The translations under genes were made by a program, and so were the position numbers. Shown piece after piece: positions 34,968 to 47,335 of a stretch of 64,000 nt of DNA (positions are counted from its first letter, which is position 1; each line of letters opens with the position of its first letter). Under the pieces are notes generated by a model. It saw only the letters and a list, made by a program, of their open reading frames with translations, did no database searches and was not told the origin of the DNA. The stretch is from Physcia stellaris (lineage: Eukaryota > Ascomycota > Lecanoromycetes > Caliciales > Physciaceae): assembly GCA_018902385.1 (NCBI GenBank), contig JABSSW010000019.1:248001-312000 (forward strand), written 5' to 3'.

Positions 34968-37900
34968 TCAATATTTAGGCTGTGTTGGCGTGCCTTTACC
35001 CTTGGAGAGGGACATCCACGGTGCCTTGTAGACCGGGGTGAGATTTTGTTATCAAGCGAGTATGGAACCACTTGACTTACCAGTACTTTTTTAGCATTAC
35101 ATATCCGCCATGCCAAATTTCGAACCTGGGAGGAATCAGAAAATTACAATCCCGAATAGGATCGAGACTTACGTTGCCGTCGGCTTGAACAACCTCAGGG
35201 GCTAACTCGATACCAAACCTGCATCATCGTCAGCATACTCTCTCTCCTATTCAACCTATCTATATTCAGTCTCACATCCGATGAACCGCATAAACCACTC
35301 GTTTGGCGAATTTTCCTTCGCGCTCAACCAACCCTCCGTAAGGTTCGTCAATAGTGCTAGTGGTTGGAATGTCAGCTCCGGCCATGACTTGCACAGGTGG
35401 CATTTCCTCTACCTTGGGGCAATGTCTGGATGGCGGTCAAAGCAATTCCGAATGAGGTGCAGCAGCGCTTTCTCCACTGCACCACGAAGTAAGCCGTTCT
35501 CGTCGGTATCAGCATCGTCTGCGTCAAACTTGTCGATCCTGATCTCGAAAGGAAGAGATATCGCCATGACATTGTGCTTGCCATTGTGGTGGTAACGGAA
35601 TTCGAAAACTCCTGTAATCCACCAAAGCTTATCTCCAGCAAACTCCATCTCCCCCAACAAGTAGTCTTTGGATTCTCCATCCATACGCTCATGCCCAGAA
35701 ACCCGGGTGTCACACACTAGAGTGCCGCGATCAGAGATGATGGAGTCGTATTGATCCCGGTTGGTGGCAACCCATCGGCCTTGTGAAGAGGTTCGAGTCA
35801 CGTCCCGAGATGCGTTATCAGCAACCATGTAGAGCCCTATCCAATCTCTTTTGCTGTGGTTCAGAGGCGCAGTCCATCGGATCTTTATAGGAGCTCCATA
35901 CTCAAAGACGAGTGCTTTGAAGTCGTCCCCTGGTTTGACACTTGCACGGCCACCCTCGTCGCTCACCGATGACGTACCTAAGATCTCAACCGAATAATCT
36001 TTGGGATCGTACCCAGCAAGATCAGGCGCCAATCTTGTAATGCTAATGCGTGTGGGATGCTTGAATAGGGCAGTAGAATCCCTTACAAACACACTCATAC
36101 CAGCAGCGATCTTAGGGCGGGCAGCATCAACGAAGTCGTCGACTGAATCAAGCGTTTCAGTAAGCATTTTGTCCACACTACCGTGTAGCTGGACGAGTGG
36201 TGGGGGAAGTGACCGTTTGAAGCTTCTGGATAAGCCGGATTCCCCTCGCATGCTCTGCCCGTAGAGCTTCTGCATGTGAGGGCGCTCAACGAATTGTATG
36301 AAGCAAAGTGCGAGCAGGTGACTCAGTATGGCAAGTCCAAGGATGGCACTGCTTCCCGTGATGAGTGCAGCACCCCAGACGCCAGCAAGTCCAATCACTC
36401 TCTCAGGATTGTTCAGAAAACGGTAAATACCACTGTAATTTAGCTTGGGCGAGTGATCAAAGAAAAAGTCCCCAAAGAACCATCCAAACTCTCCCAATGA
36501 TTGGTATATACTGATAGTGGTCCACATTTGTAAAGCCACAAGACCAGCGCCAATAACGTGTCTCAATAAGACAAACCCGGAGCTCCAATCAGCTGGGGCT
36601 GAATACATCTTCCAGGAAGCAGCAACAAAACTTGCATAGCACATGGTCATGCTCAGGTGGTACATGCCTTTCCACTGCCGCCACGCTTCTTCGGTGCTTT
36701 CGCCATATTTAAGGAAATGGCGTGTCCATCGTTTTCTCTTCGACTGGCGATCGAGCAAGAAGCCAACACCAAGCGAATACCACAGCCGCCAAAGAGTGGC
36801 ATTGACCACAAAGAGTGCCTGGAAGAGCGTGCTTGATGGGGTGAGCACCATAAAGGAATAAATGTATATCTGTAAGAGGATCACTGAGGTGTCCGTCACT
36901 CTGTGAAGATCGATGTTTTGAAGACCAAGAAGATTGTGGACTGGAGATGGCTGAGAAACAGTAGCCAATGGAGGTGCGCCATTCACGTGGCCATCCTGTC
37001 TTTCATGTGGAGGTGGATCGTCTTGCTCATTCTCGTGCTCGAGAAATTGTTTCCGAGAAGGCGGTGGATTGTACGTCTTTTCAATATGGGGATTCTCCAC
37101 CCACATAAGAAAAGCAAATTGGGCAGCATGTGCAACAATTGAGATAAACAAGACCTTGTAGCTCGCAGCCATCAATGATATGCCATAATACCAGGCATAG
37201 CCCACTGAATACATGGGATGAGGAGCCATCTCGAAGACGCCATCGAAGGTAAGTTCCTGATCAACAAGATAGAAGAAGTCGCCCCAATACCAAGCGAAGT
37301 CTTTCACGACTCGATGTGCGTCCATTTTGACCCAAAGATTGAATCCAAACAGACTCAATCCTCCGAGCCACCGTGCTGCCGTACGAGTAAGGCTTTCGTC
37401 TACAGGCTGCGAACCGCAGGCAACGGCGAACATGGTGTAAGACACAAAGTCACACATCAAGATGAGATCAACGATGCGACGAAAAAGGAGCCAAGTGTTG
37501 TACTCGACAGGGGCATCTTCGAACGTATAGTCCTGGGGTATCTTCGTCTCCATTTCTCGTTTTAGCGTCCTGTACAGCCACAAGTTCTTGTTTTCGCCAG
37601 TCTTCGGATCCACAAAAATTTTCGTCTTCTTCGCCCATGCCACCAATCTTCGGTGGTTCGACTGTACGTGCAAGAGGTATCCAATGCCAGCATTGTAGCA
37701 TGCTCGCCAGAAAAGGAAGACAACTGCGTAGATTGGGACCCTCAAAGAAGCCGGAAGAAGTGGCATTGCAATTATGTGTGCACCTAAAATAGCCAATACC
37801 ACCAGATCGGACAAATTCTTCGGTTGAGATGGCGAAAGGATCTGAGAGACCATATCATGTGTTTGGGGGACCGTGAATACTGCTCTCGTTAGATCTCCTG

Positions 37901-38099
37901 TTGAACACTTTAGAACTCAGCTGGTAATAGAATACTCACCCACACCGTCCGGCGTCCTTCCTATCGTCTTTTTCTCCTTCCGATCCTTCTGAGTAGGCAT
38001 CGGGTCATCTCGAGCTTCAACCTCCTGCTGCGGGTCTGTCACATTCCTTTGACGGAGCATGTCCTCCCCTGAGCCCGTAGCTCCTGAATTGCTGGCCAT
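34968..38099 (-). CDS. CHO2: Phosphatidylethanolamine N-methyltransferase CHO2
   Basis: Six exons (37940-38099, 35413-37879, 35276-35356, 35173-35218, 35081-35125, 34968-35024) sum to 951 residues, the usual length. Many membrane helices and conserved CHO2 runs are visible ([58 protein letters not shown]). The four short 3' exons rebuild [53 protein letters not shown] and a stop. The enzyme sits in the ER membrane and makes the first AdoMet-dependent methylation of phosphatidylethanolamine on the way to phosphatidylcholine. The start is MASNSGATG at 38099; the upstream open frame has no ATG. It is divergent from NBP35, sharing about 620 bp. Confidence 0.97.
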
Positions 38100-38721
38100 T
38101 GTGAGGAGGATGGATAATTGAAGAAGCCAGCTTGACTGAATCCCAGTGTTGTCCAACAGCACTAGCTGCTAAATATCTTGTGGCTCCTTTCTGCGTTTCG
38201 TGACCTGCGAAGCTTCTCCAGATTGGTGAACGACTTGAGGCAATCATGGGTCGTCAAAAGAAAAGATACCAAGATTGGGCAGTCGAGAGGGGTTCTGTAG
38301 AGCCTGCCTCGCTTGGCAAATTGTGCGTGGTGGAACTGGCATGCTTGGAAAACAAGCGTGGGGTTTTTCTCTGGTCAAGAAAATGACGTTGTTGGCCGCA
38401 AAGATTCTTCTCCCAACAATTCTGAAATGCATGTGAAAGCAGAGAAGTCGCCGACAATGGAACGTGAGACGGCGCGACAGAATCATCATGAACTGCAAGA
38501 TCGTATACGTTCAGGGAGTCCTGTAGAGTAGCCATGTGCAATACCCACGCAGTTCTTTCTTATCAATCAACGCACCCTGCTCTCCAGCTGCCCCTCATCC
38601 ATCACACACCCATCGCGGCTATCCTGTCTAAAACGGACCTCATGCCGACAAATGATATGCAGCTCGACATCATTCCTCGTAAGCTGCGCCATACTTAGAT
38701 ACATCGTTCAAATCAGTTATC
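38100..38721. other. Divergent promoter, CHO2 / NBP35
   Basis: About 620 bp with only overlapping short frames. It must contain both promoters. No inositol-choline responsive element was recognised with confidence. Confidence 0.4.
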
Positions 38722-39726
38722 ATGGCACCCTCGCTGGAAGAGCCTATTCAAGTCGACCTCGCTGCCCCGGTCAAGAACACTCCAAAACTCGTCGCACCCG
38801 AGCCAGAGCACTGTCCAGGTCCCGAATCGAATCTTGCAGGAAAAGGTGATGCCTGCGCTGGCTGCCCAAATCAATCAATATGCGCCACTACTCCCAAGGG
38901 TCCTGACCCCGATCTTCCGCTCATCGCCGCCCGCCTCTCTGGCATCAAACACAAGATCCTCGTGTTGAGTGGCAAAGGCGGCGTTGGCAAATCCACATTC
39001 TCCACCATGCTTGCTCATGCCTTTGCTTCAAACCCAGATCACATGGTGGGCATCATGGATACAGACATCTGCGGTCCGAGTATACCGAAGATGATGGGCG
39101 TTGAGGCAGAAACTATCCACATCAGCAACGCTGGCTGGAGCCCTGTATGGGTTGCAGACAATCTCGGCGTAATGAGCGTGCAGTTCATGCTGCCAAACAG
39201 AGACGATGCCGTCATTTGGCGGGGTCCGAAGAAGAACGGCCTGATCAAGCAGTTTCTCAAGGATGTCGAGTGGGGCGAACTCGATTACCTTATCGTGGAC
39301 ACACCTCCCGGAACGAGCGATGAACATTTGAGTGTCAATTCATTTCTCAAAGAGTCCGGTGTCGATGGAGCGGTGGTCGTCACAACGCCACAAGAGGTCA
39401 GCCTGCTTGACGTGAGGAAAGAAATCGACTTCTGCAGAAAAGCAGAAATCAAGATTTTGGGTGTCGTGGAAAACATGTCCGGCTTCGTCTGTCCGAGTTG
39501 CACGCACAAGACTCAGATTTTCAAAGCAACGACTGGTGGAGCCAAGAGGCTGGCGAAGGAAAGCGGGATCAGATATTTAGGTTCTGTGCCTCTGGACCCA
39601 CGGATTGGTACAGCTTGCGATTATGGAGAGAGCTTTTTCGAGCATTTCCCTGACAGTCCTGCCTGCAGGGCGCTTGCCAAAGTCGTCAGGCGTATCACCG
39701 AGGAGGCAGGTCTGGGAGAAGACTAA
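38722..39726 (+). CDS. NBP35: Cytosolic Fe-S cluster assembly factor NBP35
   Basis: Intronless, 334 residues. The N-terminal cluster site C31-x13-C45-x2-C48-x5-C54 is exactly the NBP35 pattern that separates it from CFD1. The P-loop is [10 protein letters not shown] (83-92), followed by [17 protein letters not shown] and [17 protein letters not shown]. The C-terminal CPSC of FVCPSCTHK bridges the dimer. NBP35 and CFD1 form the scaffold that assembles 4Fe-4S clusters for cytosolic and nuclear proteins, likely including DNA-replication and repair enzymes and perhaps radical-SAM enzymes. Nothing is odd about the gene. Confidence 0.97.
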   Translation: MAPSLEEPIQVDLAAPVKNTPKLVAPEPEHCPGPESNLAGKGDACAGCPNQSICATTPKGPDPDLPLIAARLSGIKHKILVLSGKGGVGKSTFSTMLAHAFASNPDHMVGIMDTDICGPSIPKMMGVEAETIHISNAGWSPVWVADNLGVMSVQFMLPNRDDAVIWRGPKKNGLIKQFLKDVEWGELDYLIVDTPPGTSDEHLSVNSFLKESGVDGAVVVTTPQEVSLLDVRKEIDFCRKAEIKILGVVENMSGFVCPSCTHKTQIFKATTGGAKRLAKESGIRYLGSVPLDPRIGTACDYGESFFEHFPDSPACRALAKVVRRITEEAGLGED

Positions 39727-39908
39727 GAGGTTCTCTGATGGCGTAAAGCCGGAAGGTGCTCTTTCCAAGATCTTGTTAGGACAGGCGCTTGGGAATTGAG
39801 CATTCTCGAAGAGCGAAGGCAGGTTCAGTGTACCAAGACATGAAAAGGTAGGTTCAAAAGGTAATCCTGATTTATGTAGTAAACGACACTAACGATCCAA
39901 ATAATGTG

Positions 39909-41928
39909 CTACAGCATAAATTCAAATCTCCTTAGATTTCCGCTTCCTTCTTTCATCACTAGTCCCTCATCTTCCTCAGAAATAGCCTCGTACTCAGCCT
40001 TAGCCCGACTGTTCTTTTGAGATAGTATCAACCGCAAGGTCAAGCTCAATACACCTACAGCTGCCATGAACGCTGCACAGATGGACATCCCTTTCACGTA
40101 ATAGGGACCATCACTCTCGGGATATAGATGTGTCCCAATGAGGGGTCCCAATTGGCCGATGATATTCAGCATTGCCACTCCAGTACCTTTCCGCGAGTCG
40201 GATTCTTGGTTGTTGATGGTCCACGTAATTATTATCGTTATTGCTGAAAAGAAGCCCGTAGCTGCTGGGTAGACTCCGGCGTAGCGCCAACCAAGGCCAG
40301 CACTTTCTTCCTTAGATCCCGCAATAGCGATGATTGTGTAGCCGACGGCGGCCAATAAGGCATGCAAACAGACGAACAAACTTCTCGTCCGCCAACGGTC
40401 GGACAGCCAGCTGGTCAAGAGAACTACGACAAAGGCGACAAGGTACGGGGGTGCTGCCAGGGCCTGAGACTTCAAGTCTGAATAACCCATCCTACGACAA
40501 GGTGAGCAGCTGCGTTGAAAGCACATGTAACTTCTCAAACTTTGGGTACGGTAAGTTCCCCAAATTTAGAGACTTTGTTGTCCACAGCCTCTAAAACTTA
40601 TAAGGATAAACTCATGTGAAACAGAACTTACTCTTCAATGATTGTTGGCAAGAATACTGGCAACGAGCTGAATGCGACATTACAACAGAGAAACATGACC
40701 TATAGAAGACGTCAGCAACTCTATTAAAGCGTATATTAGATACAAACACCGAACACGCAGACCAATCCACCCACAGATAGAGCCTGACTAAGGCCCCGAT
40801 AAATGCGGCAAGTGAAAATTTCGTACAGTTGCGGGCTGAGGGACTTACGGCAGTGACATACGCTTTTGGATCAATCAGAGTCTGTAGTATTTCAGCAAAA
40901 CTTAATCCTTTTCCAGTAGATCCATCTTTGTAGATTTCCTTTTCCTTTCGAAGTCTCAAATTCGCTATGCGTCTCTCCCGCGGGGAAAGGTATACTGCTG
41001 TCTCAGGGCTGTCAGGAATGTAGAACCAGGCAAAGACGGCGATGATGACACTAGGGAACCCTTCTACAAGGAAGAGCATACGCCATGGTGTGATAGCAAT
41101 ATATTGCGATGTTTTCGTGATCGCCCAAGCAAGACTCGCGGCAAATGATGTAGCCAGCGGTGCCGCCGAGATGAAAAGACCTGTCCTCAGAGCAAGCTCA
41201 TCCCTTTTGTAGAAGAAAGAAAGATAAAATGGCACACCCGGCCCGAAAGCAGCCTCGCAAATACCCAGCAACAATCGTAGTATAACCATAAATCCGAAAG
41301 ATGAGGAAACGGCCTGTAGAGATGCTATTAGACCCCAACAACCTACACAGACGGCGATGTAAACATGGGGCGGTATGACGCGGTAGAGTAACGTCATCCA
41401 CTCGAATATGATGTAGGTAATATAGAATGCTCTCAGGAGCCATTCATATTGATCCGAGCTTAAGGAAAGATCTCGAGACAAGCCGGCAATCTTGGCGTTT
41501 CCGATGTCTGGTAACAGTCAATCCACCGCCTGATTCAGAAACGTGAAGGCGAAAACATTACTTGACCGATCAAGAAAGCTCAACATATAGAGTAGAGCTA
41601 TGAATAGTACTAGGCGAATATCTAATTTTTTGACAACTGACTGTTCCTCGTCCGGTGTGTATAGCATAAAGCTCTGTTCAGTGGCATCGCTGTGCCGACG
41701 ATCCAGGCGATTAGATTTTTCGATCCTGAAATCCACACTTGCTTGATCATGAATCTTTGGTAGGCTCTGAGGGAGACCATCTAGAGTTTGAAGTGCATAA
41801 GTATTGGCGGAGCTATTGTCGTTGGTGCAATCGGGTTCCGACTCCCAGTCATCAGAGTCGTAGTCATGTTGCAGCCACGAAAATTGGCTGCTTTGCTCAA
41901 TTCGGTCAAAGTGGGCGTGCTGGGGCAT
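39909..41928 (-). CDS. MFS transporter, anion:cation symporter / Dal5 (allantoate-nicotinate permease) type
   Basis: Exons 41562-41928, 40849-41507, 40632-40699 and 39909-40491 sum in frame to 558 residues; the intron at 40700-40848 (149 nt) is the longest of the three. A long acidic N-terminus precedes about twelve membrane helices. Typical ACS-family stretches are DIRLVLFIALLYMLSFLDRSS, SSDQYEWLLRAFYITYIIFEW, GICEAAFGPGVPFYLSFFYKR, CCNVAFSSLPVFLPTIIEE and YVKGMSICAAFMAAVGVLS. It should be a plasma-membrane importer of a small organic anion such as allantoate, nicotinate, pantothenate or a dipeptide; the substrate is not predictable. The short exon 40632-40699 is needed to restore PTIIEEMGYSDLKSQALAAP. 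Confidence 0.9.
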
Positions 41929-42972
41929 TATGAACCTATCGTGAGCGGCTCAGACCAAGACTCAACGACGGAAATCCCATGGCTGGAATGAATCTAGCCT
42001 TGAGTTCCCCTGTCGAATCAGCGGACTCAATAGCACCCGAATAGCTTGTAGCCAGCTTTTTCATAATTCATAATTATTGAGTCACCAGCTAGGTATATTA
42101 TTGACAATGCGAACGAAAGTGAGGTACCGGAAGTAGTCGAGATACTTTAGTCATGCGCAACGGTTCCTCGGCCCGCGAAGCCGTCAACAATTATGTAACA
42201 GATTTCATAAGGTACATTAGCTTAATAGAACCACGTGAGCTTTCGTAGCCACGAAGCTGGAGTATCTGGATCTTTATCCTATCAGAATCCCATATCCATT
42301 CGATATATATGGAACATACGACTTAGTCGAGCGATACACGTTCGAATAAGCGCGACTTGCAGCACTAGGAGAAATCGAGGTAGGAATGAGATCGTAGTCA
42401 GCGGAACATATCCCAACGACTCCCTATAAACTTCATCTGTCCGCTAGACTAGGAGCATGCCTCTCGTAGGGTACAAGTGCCGGAAGTGTTATCGTCGTCT
42501 TCGATTCCTAGAGGGACTAACTGCAGCACTTAGCCTGTCGAGCAAAATGGCTAGTAGCAGTATTATTGTTCTTGTGCTAAATCTCTATGCGCTAAGTTGC
42601 TCCTTCCATGTTGGATGCTTGTGCCTTCGTATGGGCCCAGTGACTCACGGACGGGATACTTCCCTGACTCACCTTCCTCTCTCTTCTTACATACTTGACT
42701 CCCACAAAGTCACCTCATTAAATTTCATGCACTCTTCATACTTTGTAGACTTAGCTATTAACATTCAGCACCCTTATATCTTGATCTTGCGTACAGGATT
42801 CGTAGGACGTTTGCGCCTTATACACCACCGCTTGCTCCACCTTGGCATATCGACAGCTCTGTCTTTTAGCCTCAACTTCGATTAGGGAATCCAGAGACCA
42901 CAACGACCTATCCACTGAGAGCAGAGGTCATCAAATTCTACGATTGACAGATATTTCTCCTATACTAGAATC
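41929..42972. other. Divergent promoter region, MFS transporter / vWA protein
   Basis: About 1 kb. A 142-codon plus frame at 42457-42885 is open but shows no recognised domain and no splice link to the vWA gene. Confidence 0.4.
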
Positions 42973-45900
42973 ATGGCGACCTGGAAGGAAGAGCTGGATA
43001 GCCCATCCAAGAGAGAGCTAAAGCGTGTCCCGTTCAACGCCTCAAGAAGGTTCTTCGCTGTTGACGCTTCTGGCTCGACGATCGGTAGAATCATCAAATC
43101 TGAGGGAGCATTCGTACAGCAGCTATCGAACAATGCCGAGGACAAGGTTGTGAAATGGAACAGTATTTGTTCTCGGCCTGAGCCTGTTTCTGAGATACAT
43201 CCATGGTCGTATTGGAGTAAGTCTTTCGGGAGATTTTTATATCGTCCAGATTGGTATATGATCTGTGGAGAATTTCTCAGCATCTGTCCGCACATCTCCA
43301 GTTCTACCGTGACAACGCTTTCATCCGAAGCGGAAGATGCTAATTCTTGTAATTCTAGTGGGCAATGGAGGAACGAAGCCTGACGCCATTCTGAAGCATG
43401 CGATGGCACTGAGAGAGATACGCGCTTCAGACGCGTGGATTATGACTACCGATGGGGAAATATCAGATACCCAAGTGAACGCCTTGACTACTCTGGCAAA
43501 CTCCGAACACGTGATGCAGATTCCGATTGTCCTGCTCATCGCTGGCAATAGGTATACCCATTCTCCAGAAACTACAAATATCTCGGTTGCGATTCCATTC
43601 TACGCAGGCGCGACCGATGCAATGCTTCTTTACAAAGATGTGGCAGACGGACGTATATATGTGGTGTCTGCAAAAGGAGCCTTTCGTAAGTTTTTCCGGA
43701 CTATTTGCCTCTCGGCCCCTTTCCCGGTTTGGTTTGGAGCTGTAAGACGTGTCGTACGAGGGGCTCACTCAAGAGGCATCTCTTGCAATTCAACGCCTAA
43801 CCCAATCTGACAATGCTAATCCGAAATATCTAACAGAAGCTCTTTCTGCCACTGTTGATGAAGATCTTACTACTACCTGGGACTCTCTTCAATCATTCGC
43901 AAATGAGGAAGCCTTCAATAAGGCATGTAATTCGCTACATATATCCGTCGTCTGCAGCCGGGATCGGTCAAACGTGAAAGGCGCATCCCTTGGCCCGGCA
44001 TACGAATCAGCTACTGGATGTCTGGTGGACATTGACTCACTCCTAGAGCAGTCTCAGATCGCCACTAATGACTTGAAGCAACTCTTGAGCGATGAAGCCA
44101 TCGACCGCCTGGCCGTCATCTGTAAGACCTTGGGGAAACTTGACAAGCTTCGATCACTACTGCTGAGGCACAAGAGACAGCAAGTAGCACTGCGGCTAGA
44201 GGACCGCCATGGAGCTGGAATTGTAATGGAACAAATGCAAGCCCACGATTTAAGTGCGGAGCAATCGGTGATGCTTCGTAACCGGCTCCGTGAAGCTCAT
44301 ATGTCAAACAGAGCTACATACCAGACACTTGTAAGCTCGCCAAATGACGAGGCCCGCGAAGCGTCCGAGGTCAACAGATCTATCAACAAAGCACTAGCAT
44401 ACATTGCTAGTCTGGACAAAGCTTCCTATACCGCCGACATCTTGTCTCGGAAAAGCAACCGAGCCATGCGGGCTGAGAGGATAGATGCAGCAGACGCTGA
44501 GGTGCATGTGATGGCACTTGATCTTTCCGAACAGGCAGAAGCCTACCGTGGGGAGTGCCTCATTTGTGCTGGAGACAACGAGATAATGTCGATTGTTTTG
44601 AAGCAATTGGACCAAGCAAACGTGGAGGAAAACACAACGAATTTTGCCCTGTCAGTAATTTTTGGCGCCTTCTCTCCCTCTCCTGTACATTTGTGACCTG
44701 TTTATCTTGAAAATTTCCTTTAAGAGCGAACGCTGACTTAGAAATTCACTCAGGGACTTCCCTTTGGCTGCTGGGTGTGCAGCACGTAACGTTGACATGG
44801 TTTCCAGCCAGTGTATCTGCTTTCAGTGCGCTTTACTCTGTCCGAAATCAATATACAATGAGAATCTGGCCGCTATCCTCCCTACCGTGGTCTACAAGGA
44901 TGCCAACATGCGTTACCTGAATCATCAACTCTGTACTGCCATCACTCAAGGTCTCAACACGGGTATCGCTGGAATTATGCAACTTTTTATAGCAATGATG
45001 GACGAAGTACTTGAGAAGGAATGGTGCCAACCAACCCAGGGCATTGGGCTCGACGATAATGAGAAGAGGGTACGACGTGAAGTGGTAAATTGGATGTTGA
45101 ATAACATCATAACCCACTGCAGGACTCGGGAAACGTTCAACGAACTAGGGGCTTGGGTTCCATATCCACAGGCCTTACTTTGGGCTATCGACGATTTCGA
45201 GCGGGCGACATTAGACAGTTGGTTGATACAGTACCCTGTTTCCGGATTCGCGAAATGCGTACGAGTTCTCAAGCGTATTGACCAGATGCAGTTGTGGGTG
45301 ACTCGAGGCGACTTAGGCTTGGGGCAATCAAGTACTGCCGACAAGGATCCAATGACGACCACCCGTCAAGCTGCTCGTGAAAAAACACTACTATTGATTA
45401 TCGCTGCTGGTGAGGTTAAGCTCCTCCATCTCGTGGTATCTACAATGATGAAATCTTTGCTTCACCAACACGATAGTACATGGGCGTACCCGTACCTTGA
45501 CCTTGTGTATCAAGACTTCAATGCTCCTGGCATACCACGAGACCTGGGCTCATCATCATTGCTGCCTGCATACAAGTTCTGGAAAAAACTACCAGAAGTC
45601 TTGAGAGGGTGGAAAGATGTCCGAGATTTCCTGGCCATAACGATGGAACAATCAATGGCACCTCAAATCTACACGCAGAAACGGCGTATCGAATTATGCC
45701 GGCGCATACAGCTTGTCATCTTCTGGGCTGCCTTCACGCAGAAGGGCCATGTGAGCCCAAAAACTTTCTTTCACACTATTCGTCAGCAAGAACCACTGGC
45801 CCCATCTGTAGTCGATGGCTTGAGGGCGTCATCTGTACCCATCCCAGAGCACCTGATAACGGAAACCCTGACCTCGATATTCTGGTCGTCTGTCACGGTA

Positions 45901-46530
45901 TCTATCGACGATGTCCATAATAATGACAGAATTGCTCCGTTTGCCAATCCTTTCGGCCCAAGCGTTCTCCAATGTGCCTTCTCCGGCTGCGAAAATAAGT
46001 TCTATCATGAGGACTCAGGCGCCACTCCTGACCCTGATCAAGTTCGTCGACTTCGAGCTCAGCATCTCAAGCAGATTTTCGGTGGTCCTGGGTTTCAAAC
46101 CTCGTCAACGGGTTTGCCAGAGCCTACCCAAGCCCCAGAAGCTCCATCCGCAGGCCATTGCAACTTGCATTCGGCTATCGCAAGGGTCTGGTCAAAAACT
46201 ACTCGAGAACGAAAGGTCGTCCTTATAAAGTCAATAAAACAGCTTCCTACGGGCGAGGAAGCCCGTAACAACAACAGAAATCCCACAGACCGTTTCGTTT
46301 CGGAAGTACAAATGCAGATCTGTGTGGACAGTGGGCGAGGGGATATCTACCAGTCGCTAGAAGGATGCATCGAAACCCATCTGCCCAGCTTTCTTGAAGC
46401 GTTGAGAATAGCTTCCAAGAGGGCAGGGCTGGCTGACGAGACTGGAGTGGACTATGTGCATGACTGGACCCAGAACAAGATAGCGGCAAAGATTAAGTAT
46501 GAGCTCTCTCTGAAGGCCGATATGCGATAG
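42973..46530 (+). CDS. vWA-domain protein with Cys-cluster (RING-like?) and large helical C-terminus, unknown
   Basis: Exons 42973-43216, 43359-43685, 43747-44650 and 44754-46530 join in frame to 1,083 residues. A von Willebrand A-type domain opens the protein, with a complete MIDAS-like set: D31-x-S33-x-S35 (FAVDASGST), T87 (GGTKPDA) and D113 (WIMTTDGEI). A helical middle follows (about 190-450). Then comes a Cys-rich segment C461-x2-C464 ... C500-x11-C512-x-C514-x2-C517-x3-C521, which looks zinc-binding and RING-like but lacks a visible canonical His. The C-terminal half is helical, with another Cys pair (CAFSGCENKF) at about 900. A vWA plus RING pairing recalls plant RGLG/copine ubiquitin ligases, but the architecture here is different. 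The function is unknown. The introns (142, 61 and 103 nt) are longer than the local norm. Confidence 0.75.
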
Positions 46531-47335
46531 GCTGGTATTAGATGTGCTTTCACTTGCACTGGGAAGGATTGCGTGCCAGTAGAGGATAGCTTCTTGGTCG
46601 AATTATATTTACACGTTTCTGAAATTTGTTTGAATGAGAATTGATAGATTTTTTTGGATTCGTAAATGGCCCTGAGTCAAGCTACCAGCTGTTCAATCCT
46701 TATTCTGTCGGATTTCGCGGCAATGTGAAGCGATGATAGAGGGCAGAATTCGGCGTTTTATACCGGTTGGAGTAAAGTGATGCTTGTTGACGCCTTGGTG
46801 TGACAGAGGATGCCCTTCCATGAGCAGGCGAGCTCATAAGGAAAATACTGATCAAGACGTTTCCTGTTATCCACAGTGCGCCAGAGTGAGCCACATTCGC
46901 CATCTTCTTCGTATAAAGATTGGTGCATATCGTTTCTCTAGGCTTCGTGATTAGAAACCAGAGTTTGAGAGCCTTCTTTATGATATGGTCTGAACAATCA
47001 AGCTAATTTCTAATTAATTAAACACATCAGTGAGGCTGGTGGAAGGCTGTCCATTTGCTGTCTAATGACATCCGTGCCTCCTCAATGAATTCGCATTATA
47101 ATGGAATCTCCGTTCGCCCATTGGAAGATTTCCTAGCGAGCATCACTTCCTTGAGATTGGGATGCAATTGTACCATGTCTCCATGAGCGGCGGTTTGGTG
47201 CCTTCAGGCTGGGCTCGAAAGCTCCTGTCAGCCGTCTCTCAGGGTGAGTCATCTTTCATAGTCCAGGGTTATACGAAGCGCTTGAAATGCGGGTGATGTA
47301 ACGCCTTTTTGGATTGCTATGAAACCCTCATGGAG
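46531..47335. other. Convergent intergenic region, vWA protein / MTR3
   Basis: About 800 bp. A 67-codon minus frame (46700-46903) starts with ATG and has one hydrophobic segment (SGALWITGNVLISIFLMSS); it could be a tiny membrane protein but nothing else supports it. Confidence 0.35.

Noticed and set aside
34865-35116. Unspliced C-terminal extension of CHO2 to 34865, overlapping the HTH gene
   Set aside because: A GTAAGT donor at 35080 and an acceptor at 35025 give the conserved ending KKVLAPWMS with a stop at 34968, which fits the family length better than reading through.
40740-40848. Small extra exon in the MFS gene around 40750-40790
   Set aside because: Direct splicing from 40849 to 40699 restores DPKAYVTAVMFLCCNVAFSS and keeps the frame; the candidate exon would break it.
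42457-42885. 142-codon plus frame as an upstream exon or separate gene
   Set aside because: No splice pair joins it in frame to the vWA gene, and it shows no domain.
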